The notes beneath the pieces were generated by a model that searched no databases, was not told the origin of the DNA, and was given only the letters and a program-made list of their open reading frames with translations. 64,000 nucleotides of DNA, taken from assembly GCF_013839425.1 (NCBI RefSeq), contig NZ_JACDNP010000010.1:27405-91404 (forward strand), in the 5' to 3' direction. The translations under genes and the position numbers were made by a program. This DNA is from Halorhabdus salina. GTDB taxonomy: Archaea; Halobacteriota; Halobacteria; Halobacteriales; Haloarculaceae. Shown here piece by piece: positions 27,231 through 34,797 of the stretch. The stretch's first letter is position 1. Every line of letters begins with the position of its first letter.

Positions 27231-28011
27231 TCGCGACGGCGACCCATCGTCAGCGGACGAGGCCGACAGCAGTGGCGGCTACCATCCGGACGTGACGACC
27301 AGCCGGGAGGACGTGACGCTTGGTGAAGCGAGCGAGGCGGATTTCGCGGCGGCCGACACCGATCCAGTTGCCGACGACAGCCTGGCTGACCTGCTCGACC
27401 GTTTAGTGGCCGAGGCGGCGACCGAACGCCAGCGGGCGGCCCTGGCGCTTACCGAGCGTGATCCTGGCGAGGCGGTGATCGACGCGCTCGCCGACCGTGC
27501 GACGAACGATCCCGAACCCCTCGTCCGGCAGTTCGCCGTCGAGGCGCTGGGTGAACTGGCCGATACTACCCCATCGGCCGTCGTCTCGGCCACTGACGAT
27601 CCCAACCCCTGGGTTCGTTCGGAGGCGATCGTTGCCCTCGATCACCTCGATCGGGAGGGGCACGCTGACCGGATCGAGGGTTCGCTCGACGACGAGCACC
27701 ACGCCGTCCGCCGGAACGCCGTCATCTCGCTGTGGAAGAGCCGCGGGGAGGGTGCCCTGCCGGAATTGCTCGCGCTGACTGATGATGACTCCGACCGCGT
27801 CCGGGAGTGGGTGGCGGAACTGCTTGGCCGGATCGACGACCCGGACGCCGAGCGCGCACTCCAGGAACTTCGGGAGGACGACGAATCCATCGTTGCGAAG
27901 ACCGCCGCGCATGCACTGGATGGCACTGACTCGACGAAAGGACCGCCCGGTGGAACCGCCCCGGACGGCACCGATCCGACTGGATCGCGTGACCGACCCC
28001 CACAGCTCTGA
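27223..28011 (+). CDS. HEAT-repeat protein, nar operon orf4
   Basis: A 262-residue acidic protein. Residues 50-230 contain about five HEAT/PBS-lyase-type helical repeats, with units such as 'DPEPLVRQFAVEALGEL', 'DPNPWVRSEAIVALDHL' and 'DEHHAVRRNAVISLWKS'. The N- and C-terminal tails are polar and likely disordered. Such proteins serve as protein-binding scaffolds; a role in assembly of the nitrate reductase complex is inference from its place at the operon end. Confidence 0.85.
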   Translation: MSDRDGDPSSADEADSSGGYHPDVTTSREDVTLGEASEADFAAADTDPVADDSLADLLDRLVAEAATERQRAALALTERDPGEAVIDALADRATNDPEPLVRQFAVEALGELADTTPSAVVSATDDPNPWVRSEAIVALDHLDREGHADRIEGSLDDEHHAVRRNAVISLWKSRGEGALPELLALTDDDSDRVREWVAELLGRIDDPDAERALQELREDDESIVAKTAAHALDGTDSTKGPPGGTAPDGTDPTGSRDRPPQL

Positions 28012-28049
28012 ACTCGGCAAAGGAATCGACTGGGTCACCACACGGAGCA

Positions 28050-28301
28050 ATGACAACCGATACCATCTCATCGCAAGTCAGGCGATCGATCGACGCCATC
28101 ACTGACGAGGAAGCAGCGAGTCCGGTCGAATTGCTGTTCGTTGGCGAGGGCTCGGTCTGGCTGGTCGTCGATCCCGACTCGATCGACAGCGAGGAGGCAA
28201 TGATCGACCTCTTTCGCACACTGGAGGCAATCCCCGGCGTCGAGACGCTGTACGTCGCGCGGGCCGACACGGTCGGGACCGACCGCGGGGAATCGCTGTG
28301 A
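28050..28301 (+). CDS. Conserved-looking small protein after the nar operon
   Basis: An 83-residue acidic protein with alternating predicted strands and helices (VELLFVGEGSVWLVVD, then EEAMIDLFRTLEAIPGVETLYV). I do not recognise the family. It follows orf4 by 38 bp with a purine-rich ACGGAGCA before the ATG, so it is probably the last gene of the nar transcript. The next 128 bp contain a CGAA-N4-TTCG element. Confidence 0.65.
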   Translation: MTTDTISSQVRRSIDAITDEEAASPVELLFVGEGSVWLVVDPDSIDSEEAMIDLFRTLEAIPGVETLYVARADTVGTDRGESL

Positions 28302-28313
28302 CGAGACTCCGGT

Positions 28314-28325
28314 CGAATATGTTCG
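28314..28325. promoter_or_regulatory. CGAA-N4-TTCG inverted repeat (copy 3 of 5)
   Basis: CGAATATGTTCG lies in the 128-bp gap before the radical SAM gene, centred about 110 bp upstream of its GTG. No strong TATA box is seen between the two; the best candidate is an AT-rich patch near 28350-28358. Confidence 0.5.
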
Positions 28326-28429
28326 GCACGGGCGACTTGCCCGACGACGGTAACGTTTTCTCATGGATCGGCATGCCACGGGATTTCTGGTTGGACAGGC
28401 GGGTACTGGTTCCAATAGGGTGAGGTAGC

Positions 28430-29548
28430 GTGCGGCCGACCGATATCGACCCGAGCGAGCGGCCGGTCGTGCTCATCTGGGAGTTGACCCAGGCCTGTGA
28501 CCTGGCCTGTAAACACTGCCGGGCCGAGGCTGAGGACTACCGTCATCCCGAGGAACTCACAACCGAGGAGGGCAAGCAACTCCTTGCCGACGCGGCTGAA
28601 TTCGGCGACGAGCAACTGGTCGTCCTCTCGGGGGGTGACCCACTCTACCGTGATGACGTGGCAGAACTCGTCGAGTACGGTACCGAACAAGGGCTTCGGA
28701 TGACACTCACCCCGAGTGGGACGGCCTCGCTGACGCCCGATCGGATCGACGACCTCGCTGAGGCCGGACTCCGACGGATGGCGGTGAGTTTGGACGGGCC
28801 CGATGCGGAATCCCACGACGAGTTCCGCCAGGAAGCGGAAAGCTTCGAGCAGACGATCGCTGCCGCTCGCACCGCTCGCGAGAAGGGCCTCCCACTACAG
28901 GTCAATACGACTGTCTGCGGGGAGACGGTCGACGAGCTGCCGGCGATCCGTGAACTGGTGGCCGACCTGGAGGCCGTCCTGTGGTCGGTGTTCTTTCTCG
29001 TGCCGGTGGGTCGGGGGACCGTGCTCGATCCCATCTCGCCCGAGCGTGCCGAAGACGTCATGGAGTGGCTCACAACCGTCCAGCGCGAGGCCGAGTTCGA
29101 CATCAAGACGACCGAAGCGCCCCACTATCGACGGGTCGCACTCCAGCAACGCCGCGGAAAGGGGTGTGGACGACCACCCAGTGACGCTGGTGATGACTCG
29201 GGCGGCGATCGATCGACCGGGATCACCGCCGGGAACGGCTTCGCGTTCGTCAGTCACACGGGCGAGGTATTCCCATCGGGATTCCTCCCCAAATCAGCAG
29301 GCTCGGTTCGCGAGGCGAGCGTCGTCGACATCTACCGGAACGCCGACCTCTTCGAGCGATTACGCGATCCGACCAAACTCCAGGGAAAGTGCGGGGCCTG
29401 TGAGTTCCGGTTCGTCTGTGGCGGCAGTCGCTCGCGAGCGTTTGCGACCACGGGCGATCCGCTGGCAAGCGATCCGCTGTGTGCGTACGTTCCAGACGAA
29501 TACGACGGGCCGCTGCCGAATCAGCAATCAGCTCTTGACGCCGATTGA
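28430..29548 (+). CDS. Radical SAM/SPASM protein (TIGR04053/BA_1875-like)
   Basis: A 372-residue radical SAM protein. The SAM-cluster motif is CDLACKHC (Cys 23, 27, 30), followed by 'LSGGDPLYR', 'VSLDGPDAESHDEFR', 'LWSVFFLVPVGRG' and 'FDIKTTEAPHYRRV', which match my memory of the TIGR04053 family. A C-terminal SPASM-like Cys pair region (CGACEFRFVCGG) binds an auxiliary cluster. Relatives include the peptide-modifying PqqE and the haem-forming AhbD, so the substrate could be a peptide (see the CGCGG protein at 30785-31096) or a porphyrin. GTG at 28430 follows the Shine-Dalgarno-like GGTGAGG. Confidence 0.88.
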   Translation: MRPTDIDPSERPVVLIWELTQACDLACKHCRAEAEDYRHPEELTTEEGKQLLADAAEFGDEQLVVLSGGDPLYRDDVAELVEYGTEQGLRMTLTPSGTASLTPDRIDDLAEAGLRRMAVSLDGPDAESHDEFRQEAESFEQTIAAARTAREKGLPLQVNTTVCGETVDELPAIRELVADLEAVLWSVFFLVPVGRGTVLDPISPERAEDVMEWLTTVQREAEFDIKTTEAPHYRRVALQQRRGKGCGRPPSDAGDDSGGDRSTGITAGNGFAFVSHTGEVFPSGFLPKSAGSVREASVVDIYRNADLFERLRDPTKLQGKCGACEFRFVCGGSRSRAFATTGDPLASDPLCAYVPDEYDGPLPNQQSALDAD

Positions 29549-29590
29549 ACTGTCAGCCGTCGATACCGACTGAACGCGACCGGGACCGTC

Positions 29591-30367
29591 TCACTCGGCG
29601 ATCTCGACCTGGTTGCCCACCGCAATCTCGCTTCCCCTGTCTTCTTCGGGGATCGACGCGATGAGCATCACCGTATAGAAGTGTTCGAAGGCCTCGGCGT
29701 CGGCCCACTCGGGGAACGTCTCCTCGCGCTTCTGGACGAAGCGTTCGCGGAACTGCGGTGTTGGCTCGCCAGTGTCAGGATCGCGCTCCGGGACGACACA
29801 CCGCCCGCACGGTGTCACGCCCTCGAAGCGGACGTCGTTGACTTCGAACACCGGTGCTCTCTCGCCGACGAACCGGTCCTCCCAGAAGGCCGGGACGCCC
29901 GAGACTTCCACGTTCGCCCGGAGTCGCCGGCGAACGCTGTCGACAGTCAATTCCTCGAACCACGAAGCGACTGCTTCCAGCGTGGCGGTGCTGACTACCG
30001 ATGGCCCCATTTCCCGGCGATCGACGAAGCCCAGCGACTCGTCACGCTTGAGCGTCAACTCGACGTCGAAGAAGTCCGAAAACCACACTTCGGCTCGTTC
30101 GCGATCGGCGTCGCTGTCGAGATCGAACTCGCGACGGTCCCCGTCGGGGGCCTGGACCGCCATTGCGGTGCGGTCCGGATCGAAATCCGTCTCCAGGTCG
30201 TGGACGCGATTGGTCCGCTTCCCGTTGAGGACGTCGCCGTCGGCATCGAAGAGCGCGAATTCCCGATCGTGCTCCAGCGTGCCACCCGGGAGGACGCGTG
30301 CCGTATCGAGGTCGATGCCATCAAGCCCTTTGACCGGATAGACGCGGAGGCGATCGATCCGTGCCAT
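29591..30367 (-). CDS. MOSC-domain protein
   Basis: A 258-residue protein with the MOSC N-terminal beta-barrel (IDRLRVYPVKGLDGIDLD ... FALFDADG) and a MOSC domain containing 'VTPCGRCVVPERDPDTGE', which carries the conserved Cys that binds sulfur or Mo-cofactor in mARC-type proteins. It has no C-terminal ferredoxin domain. The likely role is Mo-cofactor-dependent N-hydroxylated compound reduction or sulfur transfer; the exact substrate is unknown. It is convergent with the radical SAM gene and lies downstream of the DUF2249 gene on the same strand. Confidence 0.85.
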   Translation of the reverse strand: MARIDRLRVYPVKGLDGIDLDTARVLPGGTLEHDREFALFDADGDVLNGKRTNRVHDLETDFDPDRTAMAVQAPDGDRREFDLDSDADRERAEVWFSDFFDVELTLKRDESLGFVDRREMGPSVVSTATLEAVASWFEELTVDSVRRRLRANVEVSGVPAFWEDRFVGERAPVFEVNDVRFEGVTPCGRCVVPERDPDTGEPTPQFRERFVQKREETFPEWADAEAFEHFYTVMLIASIPEEDRGSEIAVGNQVEIAE

Positions 30368-30417
30368 TGCTCGTCGGTCGGTCGGGCCGGTAGTAAGAAT
30401 TGCTCACTGACCCGCGC

Positions 30418-30651
30418 TCAGGCGTGGCTGATTGCGACGTGAAACTCCTCTGGGTCGACCTGTTCGGTCTCGTGGGTGAACCCACGCGTTTCGAGGACGT
30501 CGTAGAGCGGTTCGGGCTCGAAACTGTTGATCAACAGTAGCGATTCACTGGGTTCCAGGTCTGCGAGCGCGTCCATGATGTCGCCAAACGGTTCGCCGTC
30601 GATCTCGCGGGCGTCCAGGGTTGTTTCGTATGCGTCGGTGGGTTGTTCCAT
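30418..30651 (-). CDS. DUF2249 protein (first copy)
   Basis: A 77-residue SirA/TusA-fold-like protein of the DUF2249 type: 'TTLDAREIDGEPFGDIMDALADLEPSESLLL' (given by its ends TTLDAREI and SESLLL), followed by NSFEPEPLYDVLETRGF. Many DUF2249 proteins occur with nitrogen-oxide reduction genes in haloarchaea; the biochemistry is unknown. A CCGAAC-AG-GTTCGG element lies 38 bp upstream, with a TATA-like GATTACGG about 26 bp before the ATG. Confidence 0.85.
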   Translation of the reverse strand: MEQPTDAYETTLDAREIDGEPFGDIMDALADLEPSESLLLINSFEPEPLYDVLETRGFTHETEQVDPEEFHVAISHA

Positions 30652-30688
30652 GGCGTCTCATTGACTGTCCGTCCGTAATCGTCCTGTC

Positions 30689-30702
30689 CCGAACAGGTTC
30701 GG
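30689..30702. promoter_or_regulatory. CCGAA-N4-TTCGG inverted repeat (copy 4 of 5)
   Basis: CCGAACAGGTTCGG is identical in both arms to the nar promoter element (CCGAAC-N2-GTTCGG). Its centre is about 44 bp upstream of the DUF2249 ATG at 30651 and about 19 bp from the TATA-like GATTACGG (30673-30680, minus strand). Confidence 0.65.
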
Positions 30703-30784
30703 CCTCGGTCCCGATTTCGCTCGATCGCCGACGCCGTTTCGAGTCCCGTTCGACGACTCGGCGCGCGTGACGCCTGGCGTGTAC

Positions 30785-31096
30785 TCAGGGCACGTGAACC
30801 CGCAGGACGTGCCCACCACAGCCACACTGATCAACGTAGTCCCAGTCCAACTGGTCTCCGTACTCCGCTTCGAGCACCTCATAGAGGTATGTCTCCGGAT
30901 GTCCGTGCTCGGCGTGGGTCACGAGATTGACGTGGTATCCGGAAGCGGTGTGTTCGATGGCCGATAGCGCCCCGTCGACGATTCGCTTGCGGTCTTGGGC
31001 GTGTGCTGGCTCTTCGAGGTTTGCCGACCAGGAGTTTTCGTGAATCTGCTCGGTCACCGGTGCGGCGTCGTCGTGTGATGGGTCGGCATCGGTCAC
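30785..31096 (-). CDS. CGCGG-motif protein, possible radical-SAM-modified peptide (RiPP) precursor
   Basis: A 103-residue protein with the C-terminal motif D-Q-C-G-C-G-G-H (residues 89-96) ending in VLRVHVP. The N-terminal 85 residues are acidic with several His (GYHVNLVTHAEHGHPETYLYEVL). I recall an NCBI family of haloarchaeal 'CGCGG' proteins proposed as radical-SAM-modified ribosomal peptides; that recollection should be checked. GTG at 31096 is chosen because it lies 14 bp after the DUF2249 gene upstream and removes an Arg-rich extension. A radical SAM/SPASM gene sits 1.2 kb away. It could also simply be a metal-binding protein. Confidence 0.75.
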   Translation of the reverse strand: MTDADPSHDDAAPVTEQIHENSWSANLEEPAHAQDRKRIVDGALSAIEHTASGYHVNLVTHAEHGHPETYLYEVLEAEYGDQLDWDYVDQCGCGGHVLRVHVP

Positions 31097-31110
31097 GGTT
31101 CGCCCTCCGG

Positions 31111-31338
31111 TTACTCTTTGGGCAGTGTCGCCACGAATTTCCCGTCGTCTTCCCGCTCGACGGTGTATCCGTCGTCGTCGAAGGCCTCGACCTCCGCCTG
31201 GAACTCGTAGAACAGCGGTTTGGGGTCGTGATCGTTGACGATCGTCAGCGCCTCGCCACTCTCCAGGTCGCCGAAGGCGTCGTGGATCTTCGGGTGGCGC
31301 TGGGGCGGTGGGACGTCCCGCAGGTCGAGTGTTGTCAT
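31111..31338 (-). CDS. DUF2249 protein (second copy)
   Basis: A 75-residue DUF2249 protein (TTLDLRDVPPPQRHPKIHDAF ... SGEALTIVNDHDPKPLFYEF), related to the copy at 30418-30651 but with the more typical 'HDPKPL' motif. It is the first gene of the minus-strand group that continues to the CGCGG gene. A CCGAA-N4-TTCGG element is centred about 46 bp upstream of its ATG, nearly the same distance as for the other copy. Confidence 0.88.
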   Translation of the reverse strand: MTTLDLRDVPPPQRHPKIHDAFGDLESGEALTIVNDHDPKPLFYEFQAEVEAFDDDGYTVEREDDGKFVATLPKE

Positions 31339-31377
31339 GCACCCGCCGCTCGGGACGCGACGGGGATGGCCCTGTTC

Positions 31378-31391
31378 CCGAATGTCTTCGG
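31378..31391. promoter_or_regulatory. CCGAA-N4-TTCGG inverted repeat (copy 5 of 5)
   Basis: CCGAATGTCTTCGG lies between the DUF2249 gene (start 31338, minus) and protoporphyrinogen oxidase (start 31523, plus). It could serve either direction. No clear TATA box is seen on the minus side. Confidence 0.55.
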
Positions 31392-31522
31392 CCGGTTCTC
31401 ACCCGCAACTGCGTGGCTTCTCGGTGCTTCAATGGGACTTTGTACGTCGATTCCCTACGTGTGGCTATGGCCAATTGTCACCCGCGTGCGGGTCGTGCTG
31501 GAGTCCCTCCAGCGGTGATCGG

Positions 31523-32782
31523 ATGACTGTCGCGGTCGTCGGGGCGGGGATGTCCGGGCTGGCGCTCACCCACTTCCTCGAAGAGCGTGGGGCGGATGTC
31601 CACACCTTCGAGGCCGCCGCCGAACCCGGCGGCGTCGTCCGCTCGAAGACCGTCGACGGCCACGTCCTCGAAACGGGGCCACAGCGATTGCGGCTTTCCG
31701 AACCGGTCCAATCACTGGTCGAGACGCTCGACCTCGAGGACGAACTCCGGTATGGCCACGACGATCAGCCACTCTATGCCTATCACGACGGGCAACTGCG
31801 AACGATGCCGCTGTCGGTCCGGGAGGCGATTACGACCGATCTGTTGTCCTGGCCGGGCAAGGCCCGAGTCCTCCTCGAACCGCTGACGAAGGGACCACAG
31901 CCCGAGGAAACCGTCGACGGCTTTCTCACCCGGAAGTTCGGCGCTGAGGCGGCCCGCCGGTTCATGGGGCCGCTGTACAGCGGGCTCTACGGCAGTGACC
32001 CCGACGAGATGTACGTCGAGTACTCGTTGGGTCGGGCGCTGGATCACGTCGGCATCGAGCGGAGTATCCTCCTCTATGCCGCCCGGAAGCTGCTCGAAGG
32101 CGTCGATCCGCCATCGATCGTCACGTTCGAAGACGGCCTCCAGCGACTCCCCGAAGCCATCTACGACGCCCACGCCGACTCGATCGACCTGAACACGCCC
32201 GTCACCAGCGTCCAGCGAGACGGTGATGGCTATCTCGTCCACACCGAGGACGGCACTCACGCCGTCGAAACGGTGGCCTTCACGACGCCGGCTCCGACGA
32301 CCGCGGCCTTGCTCGATGGCGTCGACGAGGCGGCCGCCGATGTCGTCGAGCAGTTTACGTACAACCCGATCGGCGTCGTCCACTTACGATCGAATTTCGA
32401 CGGGACCGGACACGGTTTTCACATCATCGACGACGGCTTCCTGACGGACGGCAGCACCTGGAATCACAGCATGCTCGATCGGGAGGGTGTGTTCACGTCC
32501 TACGTCGGCAGCGGCGATGCCGACGCCCTGGACGCCGAGCCGGCGGTCATCGGCCGGCGCGCCGCCGAGGAATTCGAGACGGTCACCGGCGAGTCGGCCG
32601 ACGTCCTCGACGTGTCGATCCTCCGCCCGGGGATGCCGGCCTACGACCGCTCGTGGGCCGCGCTCGAGGATCTCTCGCTACCCGACGGGATCGAGATTGC
32701 CGCGAGCTACACCAGTCGGGCCGGGATCGTCGGCCGCATCGCCGACGGTCGCCGGACCGCCGCGTCGATCGTTGAAGACTGA
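31523..32782 (+). CDS. hemG: Protoporphyrinogen oxidase (HemY type)
   Basis: A 419-residue flavoprotein. The N-terminal FAD-binding motif is 'VAVVGAGMSGLALTHFLEERG' (key GxGxxG, with a downstream Glu), followed by 'EPGGVVRSKTVDGHVLETGPQRL' and a C-terminal 'SYTSRAGIVGRIADGRRTA' FAD contact; these are typical of HemY protoporphyrinogen oxidase. It converts protoporphyrinogen IX to protoporphyrin IX for haem synthesis and normally uses oxygen. ATG at 31523 starts right at the FAD motif; the upstream frame is not conserved. Confidence 0.88.
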   Translation: MTVAVVGAGMSGLALTHFLEERGADVHTFEAAAEPGGVVRSKTVDGHVLETGPQRLRLSEPVQSLVETLDLEDELRYGHDDQPLYAYHDGQLRTMPLSVREAITTDLLSWPGKARVLLEPLTKGPQPEETVDGFLTRKFGAEAARRFMGPLYSGLYGSDPDEMYVEYSLGRALDHVGIERSILLYAARKLLEGVDPPSIVTFEDGLQRLPEAIYDAHADSIDLNTPVTSVQRDGDGYLVHTEDGTHAVETVAFTTPAPTTAALLDGVDEAAADVVEQFTYNPIGVVHLRSNFDGTGHGFHIIDDGFLTDGSTWNHSMLDREGVFTSYVGSGDADALDAEPAVIGRRAAEEFETVTGESADVLDVSILRPGMPAYDRSWAALEDLSLPDGIEIAASYTSRAGIVGRIADGRRTAASIVED

Positions 32783-32856
32783 GATGGTGCCTTTTGGGGC
32801 GTCGGATCGAGGTCCACCCGACACCTACATTGGTCGTGACGCCCACCCATCAGTTG

Positions 32857-33468
32857 ATGGACGAGAAAACCGAGGACCTCCGGGAGCTGTTCGTCGACGT
32901 GGCAGGGACCGACACCGTCACGGCCGACCAGTCTGACGACCGGGGCACACTCGTTGACCTCAATGGGCTCGACGACGAGACTATCCGGGGGCGACTTCGG
33001 GCGGTCGTCGAGGTCATGGCCGAGAAATTCACGTTCGAGGCGACCCTGACGGTCGCCGAGCGTGTCGAACTTGTCCAGTTGTTCTACGAGGGGGGCGACG
33101 ACGAGGCAATTGCTGCCAACCTCGACACGGACGCCGAGACGGTCTTTGGGGCCCGAATGGACGTACACCTCTTCCGGGCGTCCGACACCGACGCGTCGAT
33201 CGAGTGGGTGCGCCTCCGGGACCGGCTCAGAGAGACTGACGACGACGCGGCTCTGGCGTCAGAACTGGATCTGGCTCCCGATGCTATCGCAGGATATCGG
33301 CGCGTCTTCGAGGCCCGTCAGGAAGCGCGCAACGTGAGCCACCGCTATCGGGGTGCCTTCCGGGACGTCATTCCCGACGCCGATCTGGCCGATCGACTGA
33401 CAGCCGACACGACAGAAGACGGCCTCGAAGAAGCGGCGGCCGACATCGAGACCGACGTTTCGTTTTGA
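32857..33468 (+). CDS. Cmi4-like protein ('conditioned medium-induced protein 4')
   Basis: A 203-residue soluble acidic protein starting MDEKTEDLRELFVDV. From memory it belongs to the haloarchaeal family named conditioned medium-induced protein 4. It appears all-helical, with repeated short helix pairs such as 'EAIAANLDTDAETVFGARMDVHLFR' (ends given only) and 'AALASELDLAPDAIAGYRRV' that resemble HTH-like modules. The molecular function is unknown. The frame is open to 32794, but the conserved start is ATG 32857. Confidence 0.75.
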   Translation: MDEKTEDLRELFVDVAGTDTVTADQSDDRGTLVDLNGLDDETIRGRLRAVVEVMAEKFTFEATLTVAERVELVQLFYEGGDDEAIAANLDTDAETVFGARMDVHLFRASDTDASIEWVRLRDRLRETDDDAALASELDLAPDAIAGYRRVFEARQEARNVSHRYRGAFRDVIPDADLADRLTADTTEDGLEEAAADIETDVSF

Positions 33469-33534
33469 CGCCGTGGTTCGCGGCTAGTCCGCCAGTGCGT
33501 CCGTTTATATCGGGGAACGCGACCACCTTCGGCC

Positions 33535-34182
33535 GTGCCCACGTTTCGTGACCTGGCGACTGCGGCCTACTGTCCCCGCCAGCTGTACTATCGTCGGCGT
33601 GACGACGAGGCCCCGGACGTACCCGACGATGTTGCCCTGCGCCGCGAACTCGCCTACGAATATCCCCGCTTGCTCGAAGACGCCGACTTAGACACGGAGC
33701 CGATCGCCGTCACCGCGACGCAGTATCGTTCGGCGCTACATCGGGCGAAAGCCCGCCTGGATGCCTGGGAGAACCTCGTTGATCCTGTCGACCGAGATGT
33801 CCTGCTGGAGGGCCGGGACTGCCGCGGCGTCGCTCACAAGATTCTCGACGACCCGGTCGCCCCCTCGCTGGTGTTTACCGGTGAGCCGCCCGACACCGGC
33901 GTCTGGCAACCTCAGTCTGTCCGGCTGGTGGCCGCCGCCCTGGCCCTGTCCTACGAACGGGAGCGCCCGATCGACGTCGCGTTTGCGGAGTATCCGGCCC
34001 ACGGGGTCGTTCGCCGGGTCTCGCTGTCGGCCCACCGGCGGGCCGCCTATCGATCGGTACTCCGGACGGTCCGAACCCTCGACGGGCCGCCGTCGCGGGT
34101 CCGGAACCGTCAGAAGTGCGAGGCTTGCGACTATCGCGGGTCCTGTGGCGTCCGAACGCGGTCGCTCGGATCACTCCTTTGA
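33535..34182 (+). CDS. Cas4-like PD-(D/E)XK nuclease-family protein
   Basis: A 215-residue protein resembling Cas4/RecB-type nucleases. It opens with 'DLATAAYCPRQLYYRR' (the N-terminal cluster Cys and RQLYY motif) and ends with 'CEACDYRGSCG', giving the four-Cys Fe-S arrangement. The central nuclease residues expected in Cas4 (GxxD, DYK-like) are not obvious: the region reads 'HKILDDPVAPSLVF', so it may be inactive or divergent. No cas genes or CRISPR repeats are nearby. Translation starts with GTG. Confidence 0.7.
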   Translation: MPTFRDLATAAYCPRQLYYRRRDDEAPDVPDDVALRRELAYEYPRLLEDADLDTEPIAVTATQYRSALHRAKARLDAWENLVDPVDRDVLLEGRDCRGVAHKILDDPVAPSLVFTGEPPDTGVWQPQSVRLVAAALALSYERERPIDVAFAEYPAHGVVRRVSLSAHRRAAYRSVLRTVRTLDGPPSRVRNRQKCEACDYRGSCGVRTRSLGSLL

Positions 34183-34205
34183 GCGCGCCCGGCAAGAACG
34201 GCAGA

Positions 34206-34796
34206 TCAGTTCACGTCCAGCCACGCGGCAACGGCATCGGCGTTCGCGCCGCGTCGGTGGATCGTCCCATCGCTGACATCGACGACCGTGCTGGCTTGTC
34301 CGGCCGTTTCACCGCCGTCCAGAACTACGTCGGCGGCGTCGTGGATCTCCCGATCGACCTCCTCGGCCCGAGTCGCGCTCTCTTGCCCGGACACGTTGGC
34401 GCTGGTCGCAGTCAGTGGCCCGGTGATTTCGAGCACGCGACGCGAGAGGTCGTGATCCGGCACGCGCACGCCGACGCGTTCACGTCCAGCCGTGAGGACA
34501 TCCGGGATGCTTTCGGCTCGCTTGACGACGACCGTCACGGGACCGGGGAGGAACTCGCGCATGAACGCTTGCTCGCGCTCGCCGGCATCGACGTACTCGA
34601 GAGCGGTCGGCACATCGGCGACGCCCAGCGAGATCGGCTCCGAGCGGTCCCGTCTCTTCGCAGCGAAGACGGCCTCGACGGCCTCTGGATCGAGCGCGTC
34701 AGCGCCGAGTCCGTAGACAGTCTCCGTGGGGTAGACAACCAGCTTGCCGCTCTCGATGGCTTCGGCTGCCGCCTGGAGTCGTTGTTCGCTGTCCAT
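34206..34796 (-). CDS. L-threonylcarbamoyladenylate synthase (Sua5/YrdC)
   Basis: A 196-residue Sua5/YrdC/TsaC protein that makes threonylcarbamoyl-AMP for the t6A tRNA modification. Recognisable are 'VVYPTETVYGLGADAL', 'AKRRDRSEPISLGV', 'LPGPVTVVVKR', 'RVGVRVPDH' and 'LTATSANVSGQ'. It lacks the additional C-terminal Sua5 domain. It is the last gene of a three-gene minus-strand operon after a redoxin (1 bp gap). Confidence 0.93.
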   Translation of the reverse strand: MDSEQRLQAAAEAIESGKLVVYPTETVYGLGADALDPEAVEAVFAAKRRDRSEPISLGVADVPTALEYVDAGEREQAFMREFLPGPVTVVVKRAESIPDVLTAGRERVGVRVPDHDLSRRVLEITGPLTATSANVSGQESATRAEEVDREIHDAADVVLDGGETAGQASTVVDVSDGTIHRRGANADAVAAWLDVN

Positions 34797-34797
34797 G

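Noticed and set aside
33535..34182. Cas4-like gene as a sign of a CRISPR locus
   Set aside because: No repeat-spacer array and no other cas gene were seen; stand-alone Cas4-like proteins occur outside CRISPR loci.
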